40,514 bases of DNA, from positions 1-40,514 of the forward strand of contig SFFV01000017.1 in the NCBI GenBank assembly GCA_004557735.1, read 5' to 3'. A program made the position numbers and the translations under genes. This DNA is from Clostridiales bacterium (GTDB lineage Bacteria > Bacillota > Clostridia > Oscillospirales > Oscillospiraceae). Below, in pieces: positions 31,183 to 38,764 of the stretch. The notes beneath the pieces are model-generated. The model did no database searches, was not told where the DNA came from, and was given only the letters and a program-made list of their open reading frames with translations. Each line of letters opens with the position of its first letter. Position 1 is the first letter of the stretch.

Positions 31183-32982
31183 ATGGAACTGTATATTCCT
31201 ACCGGCAATGAAGTTGTATCGCTTCCGACAATCAACGGAGAGACCGCCGCCATTGAGTCTGTCGGCTTCCTGCACATGGCACAAAAGGGCATGATCGAGC
31301 TTCGGGGAAGCCGTGCGGCGCCGCTGATGACGCCCTTTGTCCAGCGGATCTTGCCGGACGGCGGGTCTGCGGAGCCGGCGCTTGCCGAACCAGACTGGCA
31401 CAGGGAACACGATTGGATCCCCCGAATGAGCGCACGGGCGGGAGATATCCGCATGGATATGACGGTCCTCGCCCCTGTGGGAGAGCGGGGCTTTGCCCTG
31501 CGGCTGTCCGTAAGGTCGGATTCTCCTGTCCGGGTCCGGTTCGGTCTGCGGGGCGGCTGGTCCGGCGCGTGGCACTGCGTGAATGAGGACAAGGAGCTGG
31601 AAGGGACAAAGCACTGCTATCGCAGCGGATGGAACAACAGTATTGTCTTTGATTTTCGCTGCGGCGGGCCGCTGTTCGCCTTCGCCCCCATGGCAGACCG
31701 GGACACGGACAGCCGCTTCCGTCTGGAGGACGGGGCTGTGCGCTATTCCCTTTCCTGCGACGCCGTCTTGTCCGCCGGGCCGGAGACCGTCACCTTCTTC
31801 TGGGGACTGGGCTTTGAGGAAGTCGCCGCCGCCACCAGCGCCAAGGAGATGCTGCGCCGCGGCTGGGAATGGGAATACGCCAAAACCGCCGCATGGCTTG
31901 ACCGCCGCGCATACCGCTTTGCCGATCCCCGCCTCTCCCGGCTCTACAATACCAATTTGTTTTTCTGTATTTTTTATTCCACCGGGATCACGCTGGATAC
32001 GGAAGAGCTTGTCTGTATTACCTCCCGCAGCTCCCGCTACTATGTAAGCGCCGCCTATTGGGACCGGGACACGCTCCTCTGGGCCTTCCCGGCGATCCTT
32101 GAAGCAGACCCATCTCTCGCAAGGCGGATGCTGGAATATGTTTTCACCAGACAGCGCCGCAATATCGGCGTCCACTCCCGCTACATTGACGGGACGGTCC
32201 TTGAGCCCGGCTTCGAGCTGGATGAGCTTATGGCGCCGGTCCTTGCGCTGGACGCCTATATCCGCTCCTCCGGCGACAGGGCCATTCTGTCCGAGCCGTT
32301 TGTGCGTGATTCCCTCGGGAGCATCCTGAAAAAGCTGGAAGCGGCAAAAGCTCCGGATACCGAGCTGTACGAGACCTTTCTCCAGCCCACAGACGACGAG
32401 CATGTCTATCCGTACCTCTGTTATGACAATGTGCTTGTCTGGGCGGCGCTGGATAAACTGTCCGCGCTCATGCCCGATGAATACGGCTGGTGCGCGGAAA
32501 AGGCCGCGCAGGTCAGGCGGGCCGTATACGATAACTTTGTTTTTGTGGACGCGGAAGGCAAAGAATATTTCGGCTGGTCCGTTGACCTGGCCGGAAATCA
32601 TGATGTGTACGACGAGCCGCCCGGCAGCCTGCAGCTGCTGCCCTATTACGGCTTTTGTGACAGCCGGGATAAGATCTGGCGAAACACCGTGGAAACGATC
32701 CGCTCGGCGGACTACCCGTTCAGCTTTGCCGGCATGCCGGTAGCGGAGATCGGATGTCCTCACGCGCCCTATCCCTGGCTCCTCAGCCTCTGCAACAGTC
32801 TGCTCAGCGGCCATGCCCGGCAGGCCTGGAGAGAGCTTGAAGAGATAAAACTGGATAACGGCATCGCATGTGAAAGCGTAGATCCCGTCACCGGGGAATG
32901 CACGACCGGGGCGGCCTTTGCCACCTGCGCCGGTTTTCTGTGCCATGCGATGCGCACTGCGGACCGGGAGATGCTGCCATGA
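31183..32982 (+). CDS. Putative (alpha/alpha)6-barrel glycoside hydrolase
   Basis: The 599-residue protein has a beta-sandwich-like N-terminal half (about residues 1-230) and a helical barrel. The barrel contains YYVSAAYWDRDTLLWAFPAILEADPSLARRMLEYVF (Asp294, Asp296), NIGVHSRYIDGTVLEPGFELDELMAPVLALDAYI (Glu345, Asp347) and DEPPGSLQLLPYYGF. This layout is that of six-hairpin glycosidases of the GH15/GH63/GH37/GH65-like superfamily; I cannot name the family. The acidic residues listed are the likely catalytic candidates. It has no signal peptide. The ATG at 31183 has GAGGAG upstream and its stop overlaps the GH65 start (ATGA), so the two are translationally coupled and probably act on the same substrate. 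Confidence 0.75.
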   Translation: MELYIPTGNEVVSLPTINGETAAIESVGFLHMAQKGMIELRGSRAAPLMTPFVQRILPDGGSAEPALAEPDWHREHDWIPRMSARAGDIRMDMTVLAPVGERGFALRLSVRSDSPVRVRFGLRGGWSGAWHCVNEDKELEGTKHCYRSGWNNSIVFDFRCGGPLFAFAPMADRDTDSRFRLEDGAVRYSLSCDAVLSAGPETVTFFWGLGFEEVAAATSAKEMLRRGWEWEYAKTAAWLDRRAYRFADPRLSRLYNTNLFFCIFYSTGITLDTEELVCITSRSSRYYVSAAYWDRDTLLWAFPAILEADPSLARRMLEYVFTRQRRNIGVHSRYIDGTVLEPGFELDELMAPVLALDAYIRSSGDRAILSEPFVRDSLGSILKKLEAAKAPDTELYETFLQPTDDEHVYPYLCYDNVLVWAALDKLSALMPDEYGWCAEKAAQVRRAVYDNFVFVDAEGKEYFGWSVDLAGNHDVYDEPPGSLQLLPYYGFCDSRDKIWRNTVETIRSADYPFSFAGMPVAEIGCPHAPYPWLLSLCNSLLSGHARQAWRELEEIKLDNGIACESVDPVTGECTTGAAFATCAGFLCHAMRTADREMLP

Positions 32983-35015
32983 GAAAGGATCTGCGCCTCT
33001 CCCCGTGGACCGTGCGGCACACCGGCACGGAGCTCCGGGATGATTTCCCGGAAAGCATTTTTTTCACCGGCAACGGACGCATGGGCGTGCGGGGCTACCT
33101 GCCCTGCGGCCGGGAAGCGCTGCCGGTAAAAACCGGGCTGTATGTGGCAGGTATTTTCGGCCGGATCAAGCCCGGCATCACGGACTTTGTGAACCTGCCC
33201 ACGCCTTTCATGGAGGAGATCGCTATCGACGGGGTCAGGGCCGCCGTTGCCTCCCCTGTGGAGCGGGAGCTTGATATGCGCTCCGCTCTTTTGACCATGG
33301 GGTACTGTCTCCGCGCCAAAGGCAAGGCCGTCCGCGTGGAGCATCAGCGGTTCTTTCCGAAAGAGCGGACCGGGCTGTGCCTGCAGCGCACAAAGATCAC
33401 CGCTCTCGCGGATATGCAGCTGTCCCTTTTCAGCGGTATCATGACCGGCTGCTGCAACAGTCCCATCCCGGACGACCAGACAAAGGAAAATTCCGAAACG
33501 GTCCAGCTCTCTGCCCTGCAGGATGTCCGCCCGGTCAGCGGCGGCTTTTCCTGCGATTTTGCCGTCACCGGCTCGGGCCTTAGGGTGACAGAAACGGCAC
33601 TGTTTCGCTGCAGCCGGGAGCCTGCCGGCGGAATAGCGCAGCAAAACGGCGCCGTCGGGCTGGAATATTGCGTAGATCTTCAGAAAAACCGGGAATTTGT
33701 ACTGGACAAGCTGTGCTGCGTCCGGACCAGCCGGGATGTGGACCCCCGAATTGACGAAGCGCCCCGCGTCTGGGATTACGGCGCGCTTTTCCGGGAACAC
33801 AAGTCCGCCTGGCAGGAACAGTGGGAAAAAAGCGATATAACGCTCGGCGACGAAGAGCTTCAGTGCGCTCTGCGATTTTCCCAATTCAACCTCATCTGCA
33901 GCTGCAGCGGCAGGGACGATACGGTGAGCATCGGCGCCAGAGGTCTGACCCACGGCAGATATAAAGGCTGTTATTTCTGGGATACAGACATGTTCATGCT
34001 GCCGTTTTTTATCCATACCGATCGGGAAGCGGCCAAAAATCTCTGCCGCTATCGCGTAAATACGCTCCCGGCTGCCAGAGAAAACGCAAAAAAAATGAAC
34101 GCCGACGGAGCAAGATACCCCTGGATGGCCGCGCTGGACGGGATAGAGCAGTGCGAGACCTGGGATATCGGCTGCAGTGAGGTTCATATTACAGCGGATG
34201 TGGTCTACGCCCTTGACCAATATTGCCGCATCACCGGCGATCGGGATTTTTATATCCGTTACGCCGCCCAGGTGTATGTTGAAACGGCGCGCTTCTGGCA
34301 GAGCCGGTACACCTATCATCCCGAAACCGATACCGCGGACCTGCTCTTCTGCAAGGGACCGGATGAATACTGCGGGATAACCAGCAACAACCTGTACACC
34401 AATGTTATGGTGCAGCACAATCTGGCGCTGGCCTGTAAAGCCGCGGAAGATCTGCGTGATCTGGCCCCGGAGAAATACGCGGCTCTCGGTTTATCGGAGA
34501 GCGAGGCGGCGCGGTGGCGGCATCTGCGCCGTATCATCCCCTGGCCCCGCGATCCCAACACCGGGCGTCTGACCACCGATGACACCTTCCACCGTCTTGA
34601 GCCGGTGGACATCTCCCTGCTCAAGCCTGACGCCCGGGCCAGCTATCATCGGGTGTGCTTTGACCGGCTGCAGCGGTACAAGGTGGTCAAACAGGCCGAC
34701 GTTCTGCTGCTTATGACCCGTCTGCCGGAGCTGTTCACCCCGGAGGAAAGGCTCGCCGCATGGGAGGACTTTGAGCCGCTGTGCCTCCATGACTCCACGC
34801 TGAGCTTTGCCAGTCACGCTCTCTTTGCCGCCCAGAACGGACTTTTCGCTCCGGCAAAGGAATATCTCAAAAAAGCTCTGCTGCTGGATCTGCGGGATAT
34901 CATGGGAAACACAGGCAAGGAAGGCCTCCATCTCGCCTGCATGGGAGAAGCCTGGCAGGCGGTGCAATGTCTGAAGCAGGCGGAGGAAAGGCGCTCAATC
35001 CGTCTCCGTCCATGA
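32979..35015 (+). CDS. GH65 family glycoside phosphorylase, C-terminally shortened
   Basis: The 678-residue protein belongs to GH65, which cleaves alpha-linked disaccharides (maltose, kojibiose, nigerose, trehalose) with phosphate to give beta-glucose-1-phosphate. Key segments are IGARGLTHGRYKGCYFWDTDMFMLPFF (about residues 318-344), general acid Glu463 in KGPDEYCGITSNNLYTN, YKVVKQADVLLLM (about 572) and the phosphate loop region GNTGKEGLHLACMGEAWQAV. Complete family members are about 750-790 residues and continue with a C-terminal beta-sandwich. Here the match stops at WQAV and an unrelated 16-residue tail follows. The beta-phosphoglucomutase in the cassette would use its product. Whether the shortened enzyme folds is open. 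Confidence 0.85.
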   Translation: MRKDLRLSPWTVRHTGTELRDDFPESIFFTGNGRMGVRGYLPCGREALPVKTGLYVAGIFGRIKPGITDFVNLPTPFMEEIAIDGVRAAVASPVERELDMRSALLTMGYCLRAKGKAVRVEHQRFFPKERTGLCLQRTKITALADMQLSLFSGIMTGCCNSPIPDDQTKENSETVQLSALQDVRPVSGGFSCDFAVTGSGLRVTETALFRCSREPAGGIAQQNGAVGLEYCVDLQKNREFVLDKLCCVRTSRDVDPRIDEAPRVWDYGALFREHKSAWQEQWEKSDITLGDEELQCALRFSQFNLICSCSGRDDTVSIGARGLTHGRYKGCYFWDTDMFMLPFFIHTDREAAKNLCRYRVNTLPAARENAKKMNADGARYPWMAALDGIEQCETWDIGCSEVHITADVVYALDQYCRITGDRDFYIRYAAQVYVETARFWQSRYTYHPETDTADLLFCKGPDEYCGITSNNLYTNVMVQHNLALACKAAEDLRDLAPEKYAALGLSESEAARWRHLRRIIPWPRDPNTGRLTTDDTFHRLEPVDISLLKPDARASYHRVCFDRLQRYKVVKQADVLLLMTRLPELFTPEERLAAWEDFEPLCLHDSTLSFASHALFAAQNGLFAPAKEYLKKALLLDLRDIMGNTGKEGLHLACMGEAWQAVQCLKQAEERRSIRLRP

Positions 35016-35103
35016 GAACCACCGCAGCAGGGGATGCGTCCGCGACCGCCTCCCTGCGTGCGTCTGATGGGATCGGCGCTCTCCCGTCTTTTCCGGCCAA
35101 AGC

Positions 35104-35140
35104 AAAAAAAGTTCCGAAAACCAATGGTTTTCGGAACTTT
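35104..35140 (-). terminator. Original tRNA-fMet terminator, now separated from its gene
   Basis: A 15-base arm (35108-35122) pairs perfectly with 35126-35140 around three bases. Seven T follow on the minus strand. It lies three bases beyond the duplicated tRNA 3' end, in the orientation of tRNA transcription, so it was the tRNA terminator before the element inserted. Confidence 0.85.
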
Positions 35141-35142
35141 GT

Positions 35143-35189
35143 TGGTTGCGGGGAATGGACTTGAACCAATGACCTCCGGGTTATGAGCC
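35143..35189. repeat. Left attachment site: 47-bp copy of the tRNA-fMet 3' end
   Basis: These 47 bases are identical to 38867-38913, the 3' part of the tRNA-fMet gene from the anticodon loop through the encoded CCA. The flanks diverge at once on both sides. The perfect duplication marks the two ends of an integrated element; the half here is not a functional tRNA because the 5' half is absent. Confidence 0.92.
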
Positions 35190-35306
35190 TGTGTTTTTGA
35201 TTTTTATAACGTCTGGCCATGTCTGAAAAAGTCTTGTATTTTCAATGCTTTTTGGAATTATCGTTTTATGCTGTCTGGTCTTTTGTGACGCTGTTTTACA
35301 ACTTTC

Positions 35307-35317
35307 GTTCCCCAAAT
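35307..35317 (+). repeat. 11-bp repeat, left copy (possible integrase arm site)
   Basis: GTTCCCCAAAT lies 118 bases inside the left attachment site. Two tandem copies in the same orientation occur near the right end (38765-38786). The placement fits arm-type binding sites of tyrosine integrases. Confidence 0.6.
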
Positions 35318-35355
35318 TTTGAATGAGCAAGCCATTGCCGCCGGGAAACTTTGGC

Positions 35356-35383
35356 TTGACAATCCGGGCACGGTGGCTATAAT
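35356..35383 (+). promoter_or_regulatory. Strong promoter of the element's small RNA
   Basis: Consensus TTGACA (35356-35361) and consensus TATAAT (35378-35383) with a 16-base spacer. This is the closest match to the vegetative consensus in the window. No ribosome site or sizeable ORF follows before a terminator. Confidence 0.85.
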
Positions 35384-35389
35384 GAAGAT

Positions 35390-35482
35390 AAAGAGGACGC
35401 TGCGACACGCGGTTAGCTCTTCAAGATTAGATTTCTAAAAGGATAGAAACCGTCACTTGGCAGAGTGGCGGTTTCTGCTTTT
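35390..35482 (+). ncRNA. Candidate small RNA of the integrated element, about 93 nt
   Basis: A consensus promoter ends at 35383 and a strong terminator lies at 35445-35481: a 13-pair stem with one G-T pair, a six-base loop, then CTTTTT. The predicted transcript starts near 35390 and is about 93 bases. Its 5' part is short on structure. It contains GCGGTTAGCT (35409-35418), which is complementary to AGCTAACCGC 145 bases downstream on the same strand (35562-35571). It has no start codon with a ribosome site. It may be a regulator of the element, for example of excision or of a related ICE. The target is unknown. Confidence 0.6.
35445..35481 (+). terminator. Terminator of the small RNA
   Basis: AGAAACCGTCACT (35445-35457) pairs with AGTGGCGGTTTCT (35464-35476), and GCTTTTT follows. 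Confidence 0.85.
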
Positions 35483-35670
35483 TACGGTTATCGTGATCGT
35501 GTATGTAAATACATGAAAAGTAATCGTAATCGGCATTGCTTCACCCCCTCTCGGGTGGTGTAGCTAACCGCCTGCCGTTTTGTGCAACGCCCTCAGCGCC
35601 TTACAGCGCCACAAGCAAAATAACACATAGTTTTACCGATTGCAAGAGCTTTCGATCCATACAGACAGAA

Positions 35671-35709
35671 AGAGGCGATCCCAACAACGGGACCGCCTCT
35701 TATTTTTTT
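35671..35709 (+). terminator. Second plus-strand terminator in the left arm
   Basis: AGAGGCG (35671-35677) pairs with CGCCTCT (35694-35700), extended by TCCC/GGGA after one A-C mismatch. TATTTTTTT follows. No ORF precedes it, so a second untranslated transcript (about 35500-35705) or read-through from the small RNA may end here. Confidence 0.7.
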
Positions 35710-35710
35710 G

Positions 35711-35746
35711 TACAAAAATTTGCACGAGTCTTTGTGCATTTTTGTA
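35711..35746. repeat. Imperfect inverted repeat, possible operator
   Basis: TACAAAAATTTGCAC (35711-35725) and GTGCATTTTTGTA (35734-35746) are complementary except for two extra bases in the left arm. It could bind a repressor such as the helix-turn-helix carried in the integrase, but nothing proves this. Confidence 0.4.
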
Positions 35747-36025
35747 TTTTCCTTGCTTCGATGTTACAATTCGTCCTTCTCGTTGACATCTTTTAGTGAA
35801 AACACAAAGAGAAAATACGAAAAACCTTACATAATTACGGACAAAGCACTTTTGCACGCGCGTTACACTGAAATCGCAAGCCGCCCAACGTGGTAAACCG
35901 CTATCACAAAAAACAGGAATTAACAAGAATGGAGTTGATGTATCATGCCCGCGCGGTACGGATAGACAGGCAGAGACAGCGAGACCGGCGATAGGCCGAA
36001 AAAAGAAAAAACAGGAGGCTCCTAT

Positions 36026-36211
36026 ATGAACGACTTTTCTGATGTTGCAACCATCAGCCAAACTCTGGCCCGCGCTAAGGCGGAAAATATGCCCATCCCG
36101 GAAACGGCGCTGCGCCGCTGGGTAAAGGATGGAGATGTACCCGCGTCCTTTGTCGGGAAAAACCATGGATTCTGTTACGATCGCCACACCCGAAGAATGC
36201 GCCGAATTTGA
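36026..36211 (+). CDS. Small excisionase-like/HTH protein, 61 aa
   Basis: The 61-residue protein starts at an ATG with AGGAGG 11 bases upstream. Its core SQTLARAKAENMPIPETALRRWVKDGDVPASFVGKN resembles the winged-helix pattern of small excisionase or MerR-like proteins of clostridial elements (…ERAKxxGxPIPExxLRRWIKxGxIPVxxxGxK). After GKN the usual LLYYPNV-type strand is replaced by HGFCYDRHTRRMRRI, so the C-terminus may be altered. The next ORF begins inside it in another frame. It is the first gene after the regulatory left arm and a good candidate for directing excision. The call is tentative. Confidence 0.5.
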   Translation: MNDFSDVATISQTLARAKAENMPIPETALRRWVKDGDVPASFVGKNHGFCYDRHTRRMRRI

Positions 36212-36503
36212 GAAGAAATACCGCGCCGCAGCCGAAACGCTGTTTGATCCGCTCGATTCGGTGGAAAACGATCTCAAGGACATCTGCGCCCTGACGGAGA
36301 CCCTGCGCACGATCTTAAAGCCGATATTCCCCGTCCCGCCGCTTTTCAAGAACGATGAACCGGAACGTCTGACCGGCGATCAACTCGAATGGGCGGTATA
36401 TCGAGCGCAGCAGTCCGTCGAAGTGCTGCTCAGCCATATTTCCCATTGCGCGGCAGGCGCGAAAGAGACCCTTGCCCCCATATTCGAGGCACTGGACGAC
36501 TGA
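36165..36503 (+). CDS. Unknown helical protein of the element, 112 aa
   Basis: I do not recognise this protein. From the ATG at 36165 it reads MDSVTIATPEECAEFEKKYRAAAETLFDPLDSVENDLKDICALTETLRTIL and is acidic and helical throughout, with a Pro-rich middle (KPIFPVPPLF). An alternative start at 36129 is in frame. It overlaps the end of the excisionase-like gene in another frame, so it may be translationally coupled. It does not look like a secreted or DNA-binding protein. Its codon use is less biased than that of the chromosomal genes. Confidence 0.5.
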   Translation: MDSVTIATPEECAEFEKKYRAAAETLFDPLDSVENDLKDICALTETLRTILKPIFPVPPLFKNDEPERLTGDQLEWAVYRAQQSVEVLLSHISHCAAGAKETLAPIFEALDD

Positions 36504-36789
36504 CCCGCCATCTGCTCAGCAGCGAGCGGGACGGCACACAAACGCCGCTCCGCTCGCCTTATATGCCGCCACCGAGCAGCCGCACAGCGCACGATAACCG
36601 GAGGGGTAGTTTCCGAATTAGTAAAGGCGAAAAGATCAGCAGGAGGCCGACTGCACCCCGAAAAAATCCCGTATTCACTTCCGTCGCCTGTGCTTGAGCT
36701 TTATTGAAAAGCGTGATAAAATTTATTTATTGAAATGGTTGCAATTTGGCCGTCTGCTTGCCATATATGGTAGAAAGGAAGTGTACAAT
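36504..36789. other. Gap without a recognisable gene
   Basis: About 285 bases. The first part is GC-rich with no credible ribosome site and start pair. The second part (36700-36780) is AT-rich with a possible TTGCAA-18-ATATAT promoter for the following ORF. Confidence 0.4.
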
Positions 36790-37119
36790 ATGAGTTCCAA
36801 ATTCTCTTGGTTGAAAGCGCTTAAAATCTCCTTGGACGCCTCCGTATACCAGGATCTTGGGTTCTCGCAGGACGAAGCGTTCTCTTTTGCTTTCATGGAC
36901 AACGACCGTGCCACGTCTCGCCCAAGTCGTCGGCTCAGTGATAAAGAAATAAAAAAGCGTATAGAAGAAAGCCGTAAGGGATATAACGAAGCAATGAACA
37001 CGTTTGCTGAATGCCAACGCAAGATATGCGAAGGCGGCCCTTTGGTTCGTGAAGGGGCGGAAAAAGCTCGTCAGGAAGCTCTGCGGTTTCGTGAAGAAGT
37101 CAGGAAGAAGAACAGTTAA
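36790..37119 (+). CDS. Unknown protein of the element, 109 aa
   Basis: The ATG at 36790 has AAAGGAAG upstream. The protein is MSSKFSWLKALKISLDASVYQDLGFSQDEAFSFAFMDNDRAT… followed by a strongly charged, helical and probably coiled-coil half (SDKEIKKRIEESRKGYNEAMNTFAECQRKI … EKARQEALRFREEVRKKNS). No family is recognised. The lower GC content and AAA/GAA-rich codon use set it apart from all chromosomal genes here. It may be the element's only cargo gene. Confidence 0.6.
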   Translation: MSSKFSWLKALKISLDASVYQDLGFSQDEAFSFAFMDNDRATSRPSRRLSDKEIKKRIEESRKGYNEAMNTFAECQRKICEGGPLVREGAEKARQEALRFREEVRKKNS

Positions 37120-37228
37120 CTCACTTCTATCTCAAACCCCGCCGCCAACAGCGCCGACATATGCTTATATTTTAAAACGTTCAAAATAGCGCGAATAATA
37201 GCTAATAATATATACTTTATATCGTCTG

Positions 37229-37260
37229 TTTGTTATATTTTATGGTTTATTTTATATAAC
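37229..37260 (+). promoter_or_regulatory. Possible integrase promoter with embedded inverted repeat
   Basis: TTGTTA (37229-37234), an 18-base spacer and TATATA (37253-37258) stand 78 bases before the integrase ribosome-site region. GTTATAT (37232-37238) and ATATAAC (37254-37260) form an inverted repeat covering both boxes, which could be an operator. The rest of 37120-37336 is AT-rich and without a gene. Confidence 0.4.
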
Positions 37261-37406
37261 AGGCAGAATGAAGCTATGAAAAAATCGCCATTGTTCACCC
37301 ACGCGCGAGAAAAAAGACAGGAAAGGACGCTCTGCTATGGCGAGCATTGAGAAGCGTACCGGGAATCGCGGCACGTCCTACCGGATCACCGTTACCGTGG
37401 GGCGCG

Positions 37407-38705
37407 ATGCATCCGGAGCTCTTGAAGCATTTCAAGACCTATACCCCGCCTGAAACATGGGGCGAGGCCAAAGCCGAGCGGGAAGCGCAGCGGCAAGCCG
37501 CTCTTTTCGAGGAAGAGATCAAGAAGGGCTTTGCGCTGGATAACCGCCAGACGTTTGAAGAATACGCCGGGTATGTTCTTGAGCTAAAACGGCGGCAGGG
37601 TGTCAAGGAAAGCACGCTGGAGCGCTACAACGCCATGCTCGCGCAGATATTCCCGGAGATCGGCTATTTGAAGCTATCGGATATCCGCCCCGCTCACTTG
37701 AACAACCTTTACACCAAGCTGTCAAAATCCGGTGGCCGACAGGATAAGGGGACGGCTACGGCACGAACGGATATAAAAGCCGTTATAAAGGCACAGAAGC
37801 TCACAAGGACAGAGGCGGCGCAGCGTGCCGGGGTTTCCTCCTGTACGCTGCGGAAAGCGTTTACGGAGACAGTCAGCCGCGAAACCGCCGAGAAGATCGC
37901 GCAGGCGCTGAATAAGAAGCCGGAAGCGCTCTTCACCTTTGAGCGGGACGAGTCCCCACTTGCCGCTAAGACGATTCAGGAGCACTACAGGTTAATATCA
38001 ACAATTTTGGCGACAGCAGAAAAAGAGATGCTTGTACCGTACAATGCCGCCGCAAAAGCCTCTCCGCCGAGACCGAAAAGAAAACCGCCCAATTACTACC
38101 AGCCGGAAACGGTGCACGCGATTTTTGATGCAGCAGACGCAGAGCCTTTGAAGTATCGCGCTTTTATTTACCTCATAGCCGTTACCGGTGCACGACGGGG
38201 CGAGATCGCCGGGCTGAAATGGGAAAAGATCGATTTGAAAACCGGCACAGTCGTTATTGACCGGGCGCTGTACTACTCCGTCAAACGCGGCGTATACGAG
38301 GACACGCTGAAAACCAGCGACCACCGCGCTATGAAGATACCGCAGGAAGCGATTTTGCTTTTGAAGCAGCTCAGGCGTGAACAGCTTGAAACGCGCCTAA
38401 AGAACGGCGACCGTTGGCAAGAAAATGGGTATATCTTCACGCAGGATGACGGAAAACCAATGAATCCGCAGACATGGACACGATGGATGAGCGAATTTAG
38501 CAAGCGCCACGGTCTGCCGCACGTGAACCCGCACGCATTCCGGCATACCGCTGCGTCGGTACTGATCGCGAGTGGTACGGATGTCGTTACCGTCTCGCGG
38601 ATGTTGGGACACGCAAGCGTTACCACGACGGAAAACTATTATTCAGAAGCAAAGGCCGCCGCGTCGGACACAATCACGGATGTTCTCATACGCCGCAGGG
38701 CATAA
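37407..38705 (+). CDS. int: Tyrosine site-specific integrase with embedded XRE helix-turn-helix
   Basis: The catalytic half is intact: Arg263 (TGARRGEIAGL), His376 and Arg379 (HAFRHTAA), His402 (LGHASVTTT) and nucleophile Tyr412 (counted from the ATG at 37407). A core-binding domain covers about residues 45-110 and 185-220. Between its halves, residues 120-180 form a Cro/C1-type helix-turn-helix (KLTRTEAAQRAGVSSCTLRKAFTETVSRETAEKIAQALN). The N-terminus is unusual. A well-placed ATG at 37337 gives MASIEKRTGNRGTSYRITVTVGRDASG, the normal arm-binding start, but in another frame that stops at 37451; the rest continues in the +1 frame. Use of the 37407 ATG would give a protein without that segment. 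The integrase reads toward the intact tRNA end. Confidence 0.85.
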   Translation: MHPELLKHFKTYTPPETWGEAKAEREAQRQAALFEEEIKKGFALDNRQTFEEYAGYVLELKRRQGVKESTLERYNAMLAQIFPEIGYLKLSDIRPAHLNNLYTKLSKSGGRQDKGTATARTDIKAVIKAQKLTRTEAAQRAGVSSCTLRKAFTETVSRETAEKIAQALNKKPEALFTFERDESPLAAKTIQEHYRLISTILATAEKEMLVPYNAAAKASPPRPKRKPPNYYQPETVHAIFDAADAEPLKYRAFIYLIAVTGARRGEIAGLKWEKIDLKTGTVVIDRALYYSVKRGVYEDTLKTSDHRAMKIPQEAILLLKQLRREQLETRLKNGDRWQENGYIFTQDDGKPMNPQTWTRWMSEFSKRHGLPHVNPHAFRHTAASVLIASGTDVVTVSRMLGHASVTTTENYYSEAKAAASDTITDVLIRRRA

Positions 38706-38764
38706 AAAATAGCGGCTCCGCACACGCAGAACCGCACAGTATAAAGAGGCATTTTGGGATAGCT

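Larger units (their letters stand above)
35483..36025. other. Non-coding left arm of the element
   Basis: About 540 bases hold no gene that I can support. Visible are the AGCTAACCGC complement of the small RNA (35562-35571), a second plus-strand terminator (35671-35709), an imperfect inverted repeat (35711-35746) and AT-rich sequence with short hairpins. A GGAGG-type ribosome site at about 36012 serves the first ORF. Confidence 0.6.

Noticed and set aside
24923..34418. Open frames of 390-590 codons antisense to the GH31, GH65 and six-hairpin glycosidase genes
   Set aside because: The sense-strand frames carry catalytic motifs and correct starts; the antisense ones have neither.
35143..35189. 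A second tRNA-Met gene
   Set aside because: Only the 3' half from the anticodon loop is present, followed by unrelated sequence. It is the attachment-site duplication.
35633..36349. A 238-codon minus-strand frame across the element's left arm
   Set aside because: It has no ribosome site, crosses terminators and hairpins, and its product has no family features.
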